In this document: piece by piece, positions 55,072 through 63,111 of the stretch
Numbering within the stretch: the first letter of the stretch is position 1
How the letters are laid out: every line of letters begins with the position of its first letter
Source of the DNA: Terriglobia bacterium
Lineage (GTDB): Bacteria; Acidobacteriota; Terriglobia; Terriglobales; Acidobacteriaceae
Assembly: GCA_020072585.1 (NCBI GenBank)
Contig: JAIQGL010000011.1
Coordinates: 62,001 to 126,000, forward strand
Length of the DNA: 64,000 nt
Direction: 5' to 3'
Notes under the pieces: model-generated
Told to the model about the DNA's origin: nothing
Database searches by the model: none
Seen by the model: only the letters and a program-made list of their open reading frames with translations
Position numbers and translations under genes: made by a program

Positions 55072-55875
55072 CTACAATCGAACAAACATCAGAATTGCGG
55101 CTAGGCAGGACACGGCGACATAATCTACTTCAGCCGGTTTGAGGACAAATGAGCTCGTCATGCCGTGCCGGAAATTATTATTGGCCAGGTCATAAAGCTT
55201 TTGCAGGCTTGCAATCGTCTCGCTGGAGAGGAATTGCGATTTTCTGATATCACTCAGCACGTCCCCGAATGTCCCCCTTGGCTTTTGGCCAATCTCCTTT
55301 GCAACTGCTTCAAGCGCATCGAAGATGTTTTTGCACGCGTCACGCCCCCGCTGCGGCCGGTCATTGTAGGCAGCCATTCCTTCCTGAAAAGAAATGAGCG
55401 CAGCAGCGAAGCGTGGCTGGCTAAGCTCGCGAAAAGCAGCTTCAATCTGATCCCCTATTGCCCCTGGCAACACGCGATGGAGCCTTCCATCGTCCCGCAA
55501 CTCCCAGGCAATCCTGTAGCTGGCGAGCAATTGATTAACCAGCATCCCGTATTCAGTCCGAAAGATGGCGGGAATCTCAGCTCCAACACGAATAATAAGG
55601 TCGTAAAATCGCTCCCATGAAACCTTATTTACATCGCGGCTAATCGCGTACCGAAAGCCTGAATATGGTTCTCCCGAGGGCTGGATTCCAAGGCTTTGGC
55701 TGACGACGTTGTAAAGCCTTCTTTCGTCCGTCTTATTAAACCCATTGGGCTGTCGCTCCAGAAGTAAATAAACCGCGTCTATGTACTCTTGACGTAGAGG
55801 TAGCGGAGCGTCGTTGTCGATTGAACGGTTGGATGTAGTGTCGTCGAATTGTGATGAGAAGGACCGGATCGCCAT
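55072..55875 (-). CDS. AbiJ-like/HEPN-containing protein (putative abortive infection)
   Basis: About 267 residues from MAIRSFSSQF (an upstream in-frame start lies at 55905). The N-terminal half (LRQEYIDAVYLLLERQPNGFNKTDERRLYNVVSQSLG) is of unknown type. The C-terminal half (RGRDACKNIFDALEAVAKEIGQK ... TFGDVLSDIRKS ... LYDLANNNFRHGMTSSF) matches the HEPN domain of AbiJ-type proteins, with the Arg-His pair in FRHG. HEPN domains are often RNases in defence. It follows the two coupled hypothetical genes on the same strand. Confidence 0.5.
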   Translation of the reverse strand: MAIRSFSSQFDDTTSNRSIDNDAPLPLRQEYIDAVYLLLERQPNGFNKTDERRLYNVVSQSLGIQPSGEPYSGFRYAISRDVNKVSWERFYDLIIRVGAEIPAIFRTEYGMLVNQLLASYRIAWELRDDGRLHRVLPGAIGDQIEAAFRELSQPRFAAALISFQEGMAAYNDRPQRGRDACKNIFDALEAVAKEIGQKPRGTFGDVLSDIRKSQFLSSETIASLQKLYDLANNNFRHGMTSSFVLKPAEVDYVAVSCLAAILMFVRL

Positions 55876-55905
55876 AAGCGTATGATAACGTCCTTTATGA
55901 TTCAC

Positions 55906-56480
55906 TATGGGCCAGGAGCAAACCGGGGCCTACCGGTCCAATTCGGGACACGGGCTTCCAAATCTGTTTGCAATCAGTTTCATTCTGTTCGGCTGCTCAA
56001 TAAATAGGTAATCACCTGGCCCCCTCACCAGTATCCTTGGTCCCGTGCGAACACCAGCAATGAGTTCGCCGGAACCGTTATGTCCTCCGAAGCGCTCACA
56101 CCGTTGTACGCGGAACCATCGGCATGGATGCCGCCACGGTTGCGGCCGCTTGGGGTTCACCCAGTTCTCATAGACATCACTATTGAATTACTTCCAACTC
56201 GATGCCGGGAACGGAATGCGGCATTCGTAAATTTGGGCTCGCCCTTTTGGGGATTTTCGGACTCCCTCTGTTACAATTTAATTCGCGGGGCATGGACAGA
56301 TGCTTCGGATCGACGGCTCGCTTTTGGGGATCGAAAAGGCTTGCTTCCTTACGGTTTCCTGTCGATAAAACCCCGGAAATCGGTTATACGGGGTGGAAAC
56401 AGTTGACACAGGCGACGCTATCGACAGGAAGAAAAGACAGGAAAATCAACGGGTTAGCCCTAACCCGATGAAAACAAGCT
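55906..56480. other. Intergenic, upstream of tRNA-Asp
   Basis: About 575 bases that include the tRNA promoter. Open frames (for example 56080-56406) lack protein-like features. No repeat or RNA gene other than the tRNA is evident. Confidence 0.4.
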
Positions 56481-56557
56481 GGGGACGTAGTTCAGTTGGT
56501 TAGAACGCTGCCCTGTCACGGCAGAGGTCGCGAGTTCGAGTCTCGTCGTCCCCGCCA
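56481..56557 (+). tRNA. tRNA-Asp (GTC)
   Basis: A full cloverleaf: acceptor GGGGACG/CGTCCCC, D-arm with GTTCAGTTGGTTAGAAC, anticodon stem CTGCC/GGCAG around loop CTGTCAC (anticodon GTC), T-arm GCGAG-TTCGAGT-CTCGT, discriminator G and an encoded CCA. An integrase gene begins 64 bases further on, so the 3' end is a probable integration site. Confidence 0.97.
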
Positions 56558-56620
56558 TTTCTTTTCAAGGAGTTATCCGGAGTGACACCGGAAACTCCAA
56601 CCCACAATTCGACCCACAGC

Positions 56621-57796
56621 TCACTGAATCCGCTCCGTGATGCCCACGGCCGTAAGAAACCGGCCCTGCGCCGCCCGTGCTTCATCGCTGTCTTCCTGAG
56701 TGTAGAGATCCAGCGTCGTTTGTATCTTGCTGTGACGCAGGATACCCTGCACGGTCTTCGGCTCCACCTTCGCCTTGTTCACCAGCCAGTTGCTCAGTGA
56801 ATGTCGGAGATTGTGCAATCCGAAGCGCTGGCCCTCGTTGATGGCTACGCCGGCCTTGAGTGCGGCCGGACGCAGATGATCGGCAACGAAGGTTGAGGCA
56901 TAGAGAGGCAGCTTGCCCTTCGCCTTCATCGAAGGAAACACAAAATCCATCTCCTTCGCATAGGGCGTCTGCTCCCGCCATTGCCGCAACTGCGCGGCGA
57001 GCAGCGGATGCAGCGGAACATAACCGTCCGAGCTTTCCGTTTTAGTCTCTCCGTCCTCACCCTTGGCCCAGCGCTTGGAGATGCGTATGCGGCTTTCATT
57101 CCAGAGAATGTCGGCCCAGCGCAGCGAGAGAATCTCCGAAGCGCGCAGTGCCGTCGCCGCGCAGGTAAGCACCAAACTGTGGTGAAGCGGGGAGGGGAGT
57201 GCGTTTAAGATGGCCAGCGTCTGCTGTGGGGTGATGACGATAGCCTTGTAGTTGGTTTTCGAGCGCGTCTCTACGTGCTGCACGGGATTGCTGGTGACCC
57301 GCTCATGCCGGATGCCGATTTTATAGATGCGGAGCATGATGCCCCGTATCTTCGCAATCGTCGTCCAGGAGAGTCCCTTCTCCATGTGCAGCGCCTTGAG
57401 CCAGCGCTGTATGTCGAGCGGCTTCAAGTCATCGGCAATCTCTTTACCCCAGCGGGCGATGAGATAGTCCCGGACATAATGCTCGACGATGGGTATCGTG
57501 TTAACCGACTTCGGGCGTACCGCGTCTGCCCCAAAATCAGCTTTCAGGTAATGTTCGGCAAGAATGTCGAACCGGGTGCGACCGGGGCAGGGGGCGTCGC
57601 TGTTGACGCGAGTCGCCAGTCCCAGCCGGTCCACTTCGCGCCACGCATCCTGCTCTTTCGGGAAGTCACGCACGAGGCCGACCGAAAGAGTGTTCTCCAC
57701 CCTCCTGCCTTCCGCGTTCATTACCCTGAAGCGCAGCACCCAGGTTGCTCCTTCCTTGCGCGAAACTTTCTTCAATGATCCTCGCTGATAAGCCAT
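56621..57796 (-). CDS. int: Tyrosine integrase beside tRNA-Asp
   Basis: 391 residues from the ATG at 57796 (MAYQRGSLKKVSRKEGATWVLRFR, the usual start of this group); an in-frame ATG at 57847 and longer options overlap the upstream gene. An N-terminal arm-binding domain and a core-binding domain (LNALPSPLHHSLVLTCAATALRASEILSLRW carries the first catalytic Arg) precede the catalytic end: HNLRHSLSNWL, LRHSKIQTTLDLYTQ. The gene ends 63 bases from the tRNA 3' end, pointing at it, the classic layout for an element integrated in a tRNA gene. The element would extend to the right. Confidence 0.92.
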   Translation of the reverse strand: MAYQRGSLKKVSRKEGATWVLRFRVMNAEGRRVENTLSVGLVRDFPKEQDAWREVDRLGLATRVNSDAPCPGRTRFDILAEHYLKADFGADAVRPKSVNTIPIVEHYVRDYLIARWGKEIADDLKPLDIQRWLKALHMEKGLSWTTIAKIRGIMLRIYKIGIRHERVTSNPVQHVETRSKTNYKAIVITPQQTLAILNALPSPLHHSLVLTCAATALRASEILSLRWADILWNESRIRISKRWAKGEDGETKTESSDGYVPLHPLLAAQLRQWREQTPYAKEMDFVFPSMKAKGKLPLYASTFVADHLRPAALKAGVAINEGQRFGLHNLRHSLSNWLVNKAKVEPKTVQGILRHSKIQTTLDLYTQEDSDEARAAQGRFLTAVGITERIQ

Positions 57797-57806
57797 GTTC
57801 CTCTTT

Positions 57807-58127
57807 TCAGCGGGGACTGCCTGAGAGGATTGTATATCCGTTCGCATGTCCTGTGGCCGGCGCCGGTCGCTCTTTCGTCGCGATAGCCGCGGCCAACTCT
57901 GAGAGTCGAAATACCCAGATCCTTCGTTTCGTTCCCGTGCCCAAAGCATAGGCGCCGCCGATCCCCTTCCGAGCAAGCAGGAGTAAATGACGCCTACTGA
58001 TCGCCAGAAATCGGGCTGCTTCTTCGGCGGATACGAAGGGTTCGGGCTCAAAGATTGTCTTGGCAGGATACCCGCCTCGGACACCGTTATCGCGGCTGCC
58101 CGACGGACTTATTTGTCCTATTGGCAT
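57807..58127 (-). CDS. Excisionase/MerR-like helix-turn-helix protein
   Basis: 106 residues from the ATG at 58127, with GGGAGG 4 bases upstream (a longer frame starts at 58250). PFVSAEEAARFLAISRRHLLLLARKGIGGAYALGTGTKRRIWVFRLSELAAAI is a winged-helix excisionase-type domain. It lies 10 bases ahead of the integrase on the same strand, as xis or a directionality factor would. Confidence 0.75.
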   Translation of the reverse strand: MPIGQISPSGSRDNGVRGGYPAKTIFEPEPFVSAEEAARFLAISRRHLLLLARKGIGGAYALGTGTKRRIWVFRLSELAAAIATKERPAPATGHANGYTILSGSPR

Positions 58128-58383
58128 GTAACCTCCCTCAGGGCACTTCTCTGAGCTTCTAATCTCTCCAGCAATCCGATTGAGCATGGCAACTCGGGCA
58201 ACGTACGTCTTAGTGTTTTGCGGCTGGTTTTGTTCATAGCAAACTCCCAATGTTCACCTTTTTAGCCGCCTTTTGGAGTTCGGTCAAAAAAGCTGATGCG
58301 AAGGAAATTTGACCGAATTTTGATGTGGACATAGGTTCTCTTTGTGCAGCAGCCAATCGGCTGTGCAAATAGGAGAAGGACCG

Positions 58384-58896
58384 GTGTTTTCCTCAACGCA
58401 GCAAACGCTGGAGGCGCTTGCCTCGGCCGGTTACATCACGGATGAAATAACCGCCACGGTTGTGCATCTTGCGGCCAGGCTGAATAAGCCCGTCCTGCTC
58501 GAGGGACCACCTGGTAGCGGCAAAACGGAGCTCGCGTACGCGGTTGCCAAAGCCATAAGCACTGAAGTCGAACGCCTGCAGTGTTTTGAGGGAATAAATG
58601 AGGAAAAAGCGATTGGCAGGTTCGATGAAGCCTTGCAACGGTTGGCAATTGAACTGCGGTCGAGGTCAGGGCTGATCGAATGGGAGCAACTGAAGGAAGA
58701 ATTGCACGGGTTGAAATTCTTCAGCGCCGGCCCGCTCCTCCGGGCCCTGCAATATCCGCAGCGGTGCGTGCTGCTCATCGATGAGCTAGACAAGGTTTCC
58801 CAAGCTTTTGAAGCTATGTTGCTTGAACTCCTCTCTGTTTGGCAGTTGAGCATTCCGAAGCTCGGCTTGATCCGGGCTGAGACTAGCAGGTCGTGA
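58384..58896 (+). pseudogene. MoxR-type AAA+ ATPase, truncated at its C-terminus
   Basis: GTG start with AGGAGAAGG upstream. Walker A is GPPGSGKTE, Walker B VLLIDELDK. After LLELLSVWQLSIPKLGLIRAE the MoxR-type sequence should go on to sensor 1 (LTSNEERR...) and the lid domain. Instead it ends in TSRS and a stop. About 170 residues remain of a usual ~280-300. The next frame starts inside this gene's stop region with the tail of a helicase, so a deletion removed the 3' half of this gene and the 5' part of the next. ATPase activity is unlikely. Confidence 0.8.
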
Positions 58897-59489
58897 TCTG
58901 TCACCCCAAGCTGGTCGAAACCGGACTAGATCTGCTCGATTTTCCCACCATCATCTTCTATGAATCAGGATATTCGTTGCACACGTTGCGACAGGCGAGC
59001 CGCAGATCGTGGCGCATTGGACAGAACCAGCCGGTGCGGGTGAAGTTCCTATGTTACGAAGGCACCATGCAGGGATCGTGTCTGCGTCTGATGGGCAAGA
59101 AACTGCTGGTCGCGCTCACTATGGAGGGCAAGTTCGCCGGAGAGGGCCTACAGAGCATTGATGAAGATGATGACGTGCTTTCGGCCATGGCACGAGAACT
59201 TGTCGAAAAGAACGGGATTGGAGACACTGCCGATGCCGTCTGGCGTTCGCTCAATGAGGAACATCAGAAGCTGTTTCCCACGGTGCAACCTGGCGCACCA
59301 GCAATCGGCGACCACCCTGCCTTGACTGCACCAGATGACAATTCGGGGGCAGCAAACCTGATCGACGCAGCAATCAACAGCGGGCCTGTCCTGGTATTTG
59401 GGCAAAGCTCGGATGCGCTGCGCTCCTCCCGGCGCCGGCCTCGCGCCACCTCGATTCCAGAGCAACCCTCGTTGTTTAACTGGAACTAG
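58893..59489 (+). pseudogene. C-terminal fragment of a SNF2/DEAD-type helicase
   Basis: 198 residues that begin in the middle of the helicase C-lobe: CHPKLVETGLDLLDFPTIIFYESGY, LHTLRQASRRSWRIGQNQPVRVKFLCYEGTMQ. These are SNF2-like motifs V and VI (the arginine-finger region QASRRSWRIGQ). The helicase N-lobe with motif I and DExx is missing. The remaining C-terminal tail continues with LMGKKLLVALTMEGKFAGEGLQ. The deletion junction lies at about 58885-58898. Intact versions commonly precede DUF932 genes in mobile elements, as here. Confidence 0.85.
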
Positions 59490-59543
59490 AGAAACCTCCC
59501 GCCAATTCGATTTACCCCTGCTTTAAGAAAGGAGAAACACCAC

Positions 59544-60263
59544 ATGAGTGGAACACTTGTAGCCAGCGGGCTGTCCAAGATCGGGCGGCCTGAGCTGGCG
59601 CAGATTCCAGTCCCTGAAGCAACCTCAACCCACAAGCCGGTGCCTCATCACACGATCGTTGAGGCCCTGGTTGAAACCCTGAGCTTTCGCCACATCGGAG
59701 TTGTACAGGAGGAATATGCTGTATCCCCTGACGGCGCGAAGATGTTTGGCGTGCTCGATCTCGAAACCCAAATGGAGGGGTGCCGCTTCTCGATCGGCAT
59801 TCGAAACTCCCACGATAAATCCATTCGTCTGGGACTCACCGCAGGCCTGCGCGTCTTCGTTTGCTCCAACATGGCATTCAGCGGCGATTTCACGCCTGTC
59901 CTGGCCAAGCACACCAAGAGCTTCAATCTGGTTGATACGCTTTCGGTCGGCGTGGACAGGATTCAGAGGAACTTCGAGCCTCTGCAGCGCCAGGTGGAAT
60001 TGTGGAGGAAGACGCAGATCACCGACGACACGGCGAAGTTGATCTTCTACTCCGCGTTCATTGACGGCAAGCTCGAAGCCCCGAGAACTCTGCTCCCCGA
60101 AGTACACCGGCTGTATTTCGAGCCGCAGTACCCGGAATTTGCGGCCAGGACGATGTGGAGTCTCTCGAATGCGTTTACCAGCGCGTTCAAGAAGCTCGAC
60201 CCGGTACCGCAGTTCAAGGCGACGGCGAAGTTGGGCGGCTTTCTCGCACAACTGCCGAATTAG
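59544..60263 (+). CDS. DUF932 family protein of the mobile element
   Basis: A 239-residue protein; AAAGGAG lies 8 bases ahead of the ATG. The sequence (HIGVVQEEYAVSPDGAKMFGVLDLE ... FSIGIRNSHDKSIRLGLTAGLRVFVCSNMAFSGDF) is of the DUF932 type, found in phages and plasmids. The function is not established. A strong hairpin follows. The C-terminal half is almost identical to the fragment at 3326-3703. Confidence 0.85.
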   Translation: MSGTLVASGLSKIGRPELAQIPVPEATSTHKPVPHHTIVEALVETLSFRHIGVVQEEYAVSPDGAKMFGVLDLETQMEGCRFSIGIRNSHDKSIRLGLTAGLRVFVCSNMAFSGDFTPVLAKHTKSFNLVDTLSVGVDRIQRNFEPLQRQVELWRKTQITDDTAKLIFYSAFIDGKLEAPRTLLPEVHRLYFEPQYPEFAARTMWSLSNAFTSAFKKLDPVPQFKATAKLGGFLAQLPN

Positions 60264-60265
60264 CC

Positions 60266-60306
60266 CGTGATCTCCGCTTCAATCTTACGAGGCGGCGGAG
60301 ATCACG
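60266..60306 (+). terminator. Terminator-like hairpin behind the DUF932 gene
   Basis: CGTGATCTCCGC and GCGGAGATCACG form a perfect 12-bp stem just past the stop codon, followed by CTTGTTAT. The same arms follow the broken copy at 3284-3323. Confidence 0.75.
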
Positions 60307-60371
60307 CTTGTTATCTTGCACCAAGCAATCCCGAGATAAACGAAAAAGATGGATCTCGTAAGGAGTCACTC

Positions 60372-60968
60372 ATGTTTCAAGAACTGCATTCCCTAGTGAA
60401 GAAGCGCTCGCTCACCATCACAGTTGCGGCGCTGAATGGAGAGCAAATCAGGGTCAATATCATTCCGCATTCGCGTCCTGAAGAAAGTAAGGCCAACGAA
60501 CAGATCAAGTATTCGCACAAGGATGAGGTTGCCGAGATTCCGGAAGCGGCTGTCAAGGCTCTAACCACACCGATTTCCTTGACAGGAAAACCGGAGGAAA
60601 TTGACGCGAAGCTTCCCGAGGTCTTGCTTCAGTTTGTTGAATCGCACTCACAGCTTCAGGCTACGTTTGACCGCGCGTGCACTGAGATCTCCGAGGCCGT
60701 AAAAGCCATCGACGAGCGGAACAAGAACAAGTCGAAGTCCAAAACCGTCAGCGCAAAAGCCGAACAGAAGGAAGATCCCAAGACAAAAACTGGCGACGGC
60801 AAGGCCAAGTCTGATGAGAGTCTGCCCCTCTGGTGGACGGACAGCTCAGTAGCTCCTCCCGGTGCTGCTACAACGAGCAGCAGCGGCCCGGCAGGAGCAG
60901 GGATTGCTGGCCCGCAGCCGAATAGCCAATCCACAAATGCTGAGGAGATAGTGACACCATGCCTGTAA
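60372..60968 (+). CDS. PRTRC system protein E
   Basis: 198 residues from the ATG with AAGGAG 8 bases upstream (a frame extends to 60267 but overlaps the terminator). The start MFQELHSLVKKRSLTITVAALNGEQIRVNIIPHSRPEE is the conserved head of PRTRC protein E, followed by SLTGKPEEIDAKLPEVL and a low-complexity Lys/Ser-rich tail. PRTRC (ParB-related, ThiF-related cassette) occurs on plasmids and integrative elements; its biochemical role is unknown. First gene of the cassette. Confidence 0.85.
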   Translation: MFQELHSLVKKRSLTITVAALNGEQIRVNIIPHSRPEESKANEQIKYSHKDEVAEIPEAAVKALTTPISLTGKPEEIDAKLPEVLLQFVESHSQLQATFDRACTEISEAVKAIDERNKNKSKSKTVSAKAEQKEDPKTKTGDGKAKSDESLPLWWTDSSVAPPGAATTSSSGPAGAGIAGPQPNSQSTNAEEIVTPCL

Positions 60969-61168
60969 CAGTCACGACGCTTGAAAGAGAGTTCGTGTTT
61001 GATGGACATCCGCTTCCCGATCCAGATCCGAAGATGTCCGTCGAGCAAGTGCGTGAGATGTACATTCCCACGTACCCGGAGATCACGACGGCCAGCGTGA
61101 CCGGCCCCGAGACGGTTGATGGCAAGCTGCGCTACACCTTCAGCAGGGCCATCGGCTACAAGGGATAA
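60959..61168 (+). CDS. PRTRC system protein C
   Basis: A 69-residue protein overlapping the previous stop. The sequence (VTTLEREFVFDGHPLPDPDP ... SVEQVREMYIPTYPEITTASVTGPE ... GKLRYTFSRAIGYKG) is the compact conserved PRTRC protein C, possibly ubiquitin-like by its place beside a ThiF/E1-like enzyme. That last point is inference. Confidence 0.88.
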   Translation: MPVTVTTLEREFVFDGHPLPDPDPKMSVEQVREMYIPTYPEITTASVTGPETVDGKLRYTFSRAIGYKG

Positions 61169-61169
61169 C

Positions 61170-61391
61170 ATGCAACGCTCGGATGATAAAAGGCGGCTGC
61201 TTCAGACTCTTCAACGCATGGCAAATCAAGCCCGGTCTGCAGATGCACAGTTGCTGAAGGAATTTGAAAAATGCCCATCCTCAAAAACCGCGTGCGCACT
61301 TTTTGTCAGCGCTCTAAGCACGTCGCAGTCCAGCGTAGGCGGCGACGAACCCTTGCTGGCAGAGGCAAGCTGGATACATCCGTTCATCTGA
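61170..61391 (+). CDS. Possible small protein between PRTRC C and F
   Basis: 73 codons from an ATG one base after the previous stop. The first ~50 residues look like a helical protein (QRSDDKRRLLQTLQRMANQARSADAQLLKEFEKC). The end overlaps the protein F frame by 120 bases. Either this is a small helical subunit and protein F starts later, or the frame is a chance one. Confidence 0.4.
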   Translation: MQRSDDKRRLLQTLQRMANQARSADAQLLKEFEKCPSSKTACALFVSALSTSQSSVGGDEPLLAEASWIHPFI

Positions 61392-62410
61392 TTGGTCCTG
61401 CCCACAGTCTGACCCTTCCGACGTTGGCCGGCATCAAGGAGCGATTTGAGTTCTCTCTGGGCTGCGACTCGGCCCTCCCGTTAACTCGTGCGCTCATACA
61501 GCGAGGGCTCCTGCGCGAGGACCATCTTCAAGGCGCTACTTCGCCCGTTGGTGCCTTGGAAGGGGCGTTAACTGAAATCGTCAATCAGAACTTCGCAGGC
61601 GCCAAGGATGAATTCGACATGAATGGGTGCATTACTGATCGGCTTGATGATTATCGAAAGCAGGATGGGGTGTTGTTCTTTGTCTGGTCCAATTCCATGG
61701 ATCCACAGTACATCCCTTTGCTGCCTGTTTTCGAGAAGCTGGAGGGAAATCCGCATCGCGAGAGGCTGATGGCAAGCCTGTACCAGTGGCTCTATGGTGC
61801 GGCTTCGCGAGTGTTCGTTCCATTTGGTTTCGACGAGGCGAAGAACGTCTATGCGTGGCGCAGGGAGTGCTACAGCGAGGCACGCGAGAACGGAGAGGAT
61901 GTCGATCTTGAAGGTGAGGTTGAGGCAGCCGATCCAGCGAAAGTTATGGGCTACATCCGCGACTCCCACAAGTTGATCTTGAAGGCCAAAGAGGTGGATG
62001 CGGCGGTTGGGTCGATCGCCGATCCAAAACTCAGGGCGGCATTTGTGAGTGCCAATCGAATGTTCCTGGAATCGCGCAGAATCAAGCTGCCCAGCATGTC
62101 TGAGGACTCCCGTCGAATTCTGGACGATGCCGCATATTACATGGACGCGTACCCGATCCCTGGATTGGGCATAAGCCACTGGCGCGACGATCCGATTGTC
62201 GCCTGGTTTGATGAGTTCTGCCAGGAACAGTTCGAAAGTGGCTCAACAGCACGCGCGCCAATCATTCTGTGTTTTCGTCCAAAGGAAACCGAGTTTTTCC
62301 TCCAGATTATTGATGTCCTTCCTGTGTTAGTGCGGACGATAGCCGGACTCAGCGAATGGGTCCGTTTTGCTGCGGAGCTCGAAAATGCGTGTCACTACGG
62401 AGATCGGTAA
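61271..62410 (+). CDS. PRTRC system protein F
   Basis: About 379 residues; the first ~45 (Arg-rich QRSKHVAVQRRRRRTLAGRG) are doubtful because they overlap the previous frame. From SLTLPTLAGIKERFEFSLG onward the sequence fits PRTRC protein F, with FFVWSNSMDPQYIPLLP, YGAASRVFVPFGFDEA and a C-terminal ISHWRDDPIVAWFDEFCQEQFE. No catalytic motif is visible. It is in order E-C-F-B-ThiF, the typical cassette arrangement. Confidence 0.8.
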   Translation: MPILKNRVRTFCQRSKHVAVQRRRRRTLAGRGKLDTSVHLIGPAHSLTLPTLAGIKERFEFSLGCDSALPLTRALIQRGLLREDHLQGATSPVGALEGALTEIVNQNFAGAKDEFDMNGCITDRLDDYRKQDGVLFFVWSNSMDPQYIPLLPVFEKLEGNPHRERLMASLYQWLYGAASRVFVPFGFDEAKNVYAWRRECYSEARENGEDVDLEGEVEAADPAKVMGYIRDSHKLILKAKEVDAAVGSIADPKLRAAFVSANRMFLESRRIKLPSMSEDSRRILDDAAYYMDAYPIPGLGISHWRDDPIVAWFDEFCQEQFESGSTARAPIILCFRPKETEFFLQIIDVLPVLVRTIAGLSEWVRFAAELENACHYGDR

Positions 62411-63107
62411 TCGGCACGAGTTTGTTTTAAAGCGGGCATTGCTGATATATGAGGACCAGGTCTCACGACGCGACCAATTTGTCACCCTTCACGATGTTAC
62501 TCGCGACAATTCCTCTCAAGAACTATCGCGGCTGGGCCCGGGCCGGCTTCTTACAACTGCCTTCCTGAAGGAACTGTGCCGCGGGCTCGAGCGTAGAGGA
62601 AGAGCAATAATCCTGCCCGAAAATATCCTGGCGTACACATCGGATCTCCTGATGTGGTGGACTCCGCCGAGGCAGCATCGGATGTTTTTCTCCGATGGAG
62701 CTGAGGATCGCCACGAACTCCATGGCCAGGTCTGTCCCCATCCAGCTCTGGTATGGCTGGTCAGACACGGACGCCTGTCCCTCCGGGCGCTCGACCACTC
62801 CGTTCGGCCCACACCCACAACTCCTCTGACGGTTGCTCCTTACTGGAATACTGAACCTTCACGGGGAGACGTTTGCGCAGGTGACATGCGGAGGCCGCGT
62901 GAGACCGATATCAGCAACATGCTCGAATGGGAAGAGGGGTTCTTCAACAGCCGATTTACGCACCCCAGCGGCGTGGGCAAGTTGACAAGTCATCCTGGAG
63001 GGTTCATCGGGCTGTGGACAGAACTGGCCGATACGCAACAGTTCCCCACTCAGTACCTCGTACCGGCAAGGCAGACTCTGCAGCAATTTGTGGGAGAGGC
63101 AGCATAA
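62385..63107 (+). CDS. PRTRC system protein B
   Basis: About 240 residues; start ATG at 62385 (MRVTTEIGNRHEFVLKRALLIYE) or 62367. It overlaps the end of protein F. The conserved features are ILAYTSDLLMWWTPP, HGQVCPHPALVWLVRHGRLSLRAL and the late FTHPSGVGKLTSHPGGFIGLWTELA. Family known, function unknown. Confidence 0.85.
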   Translation: MRVTTEIGNRHEFVLKRALLIYEDQVSRRDQFVTLHDVTRDNSSQELSRLGPGRLLTTAFLKELCRGLERRGRAIILPENILAYTSDLLMWWTPPRQHRMFFSDGAEDRHELHGQVCPHPALVWLVRHGRLSLRALDHSVRPTPTTPLTVAPYWNTEPSRGDVCAGDMRRPRETDISNMLEWEEGFFNSRFTHPSGVGKLTSHPGGFIGLWTELADTQQFPTQYLVPARQTLQQFVGEAA

Positions 63108-63111
63108 GACC

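Noticed and set aside
56080-56406. A 108-codon frame upstream of tRNA-Asp
   Set aside because: Composition is not protein-like and there is no ribosome-binding site.
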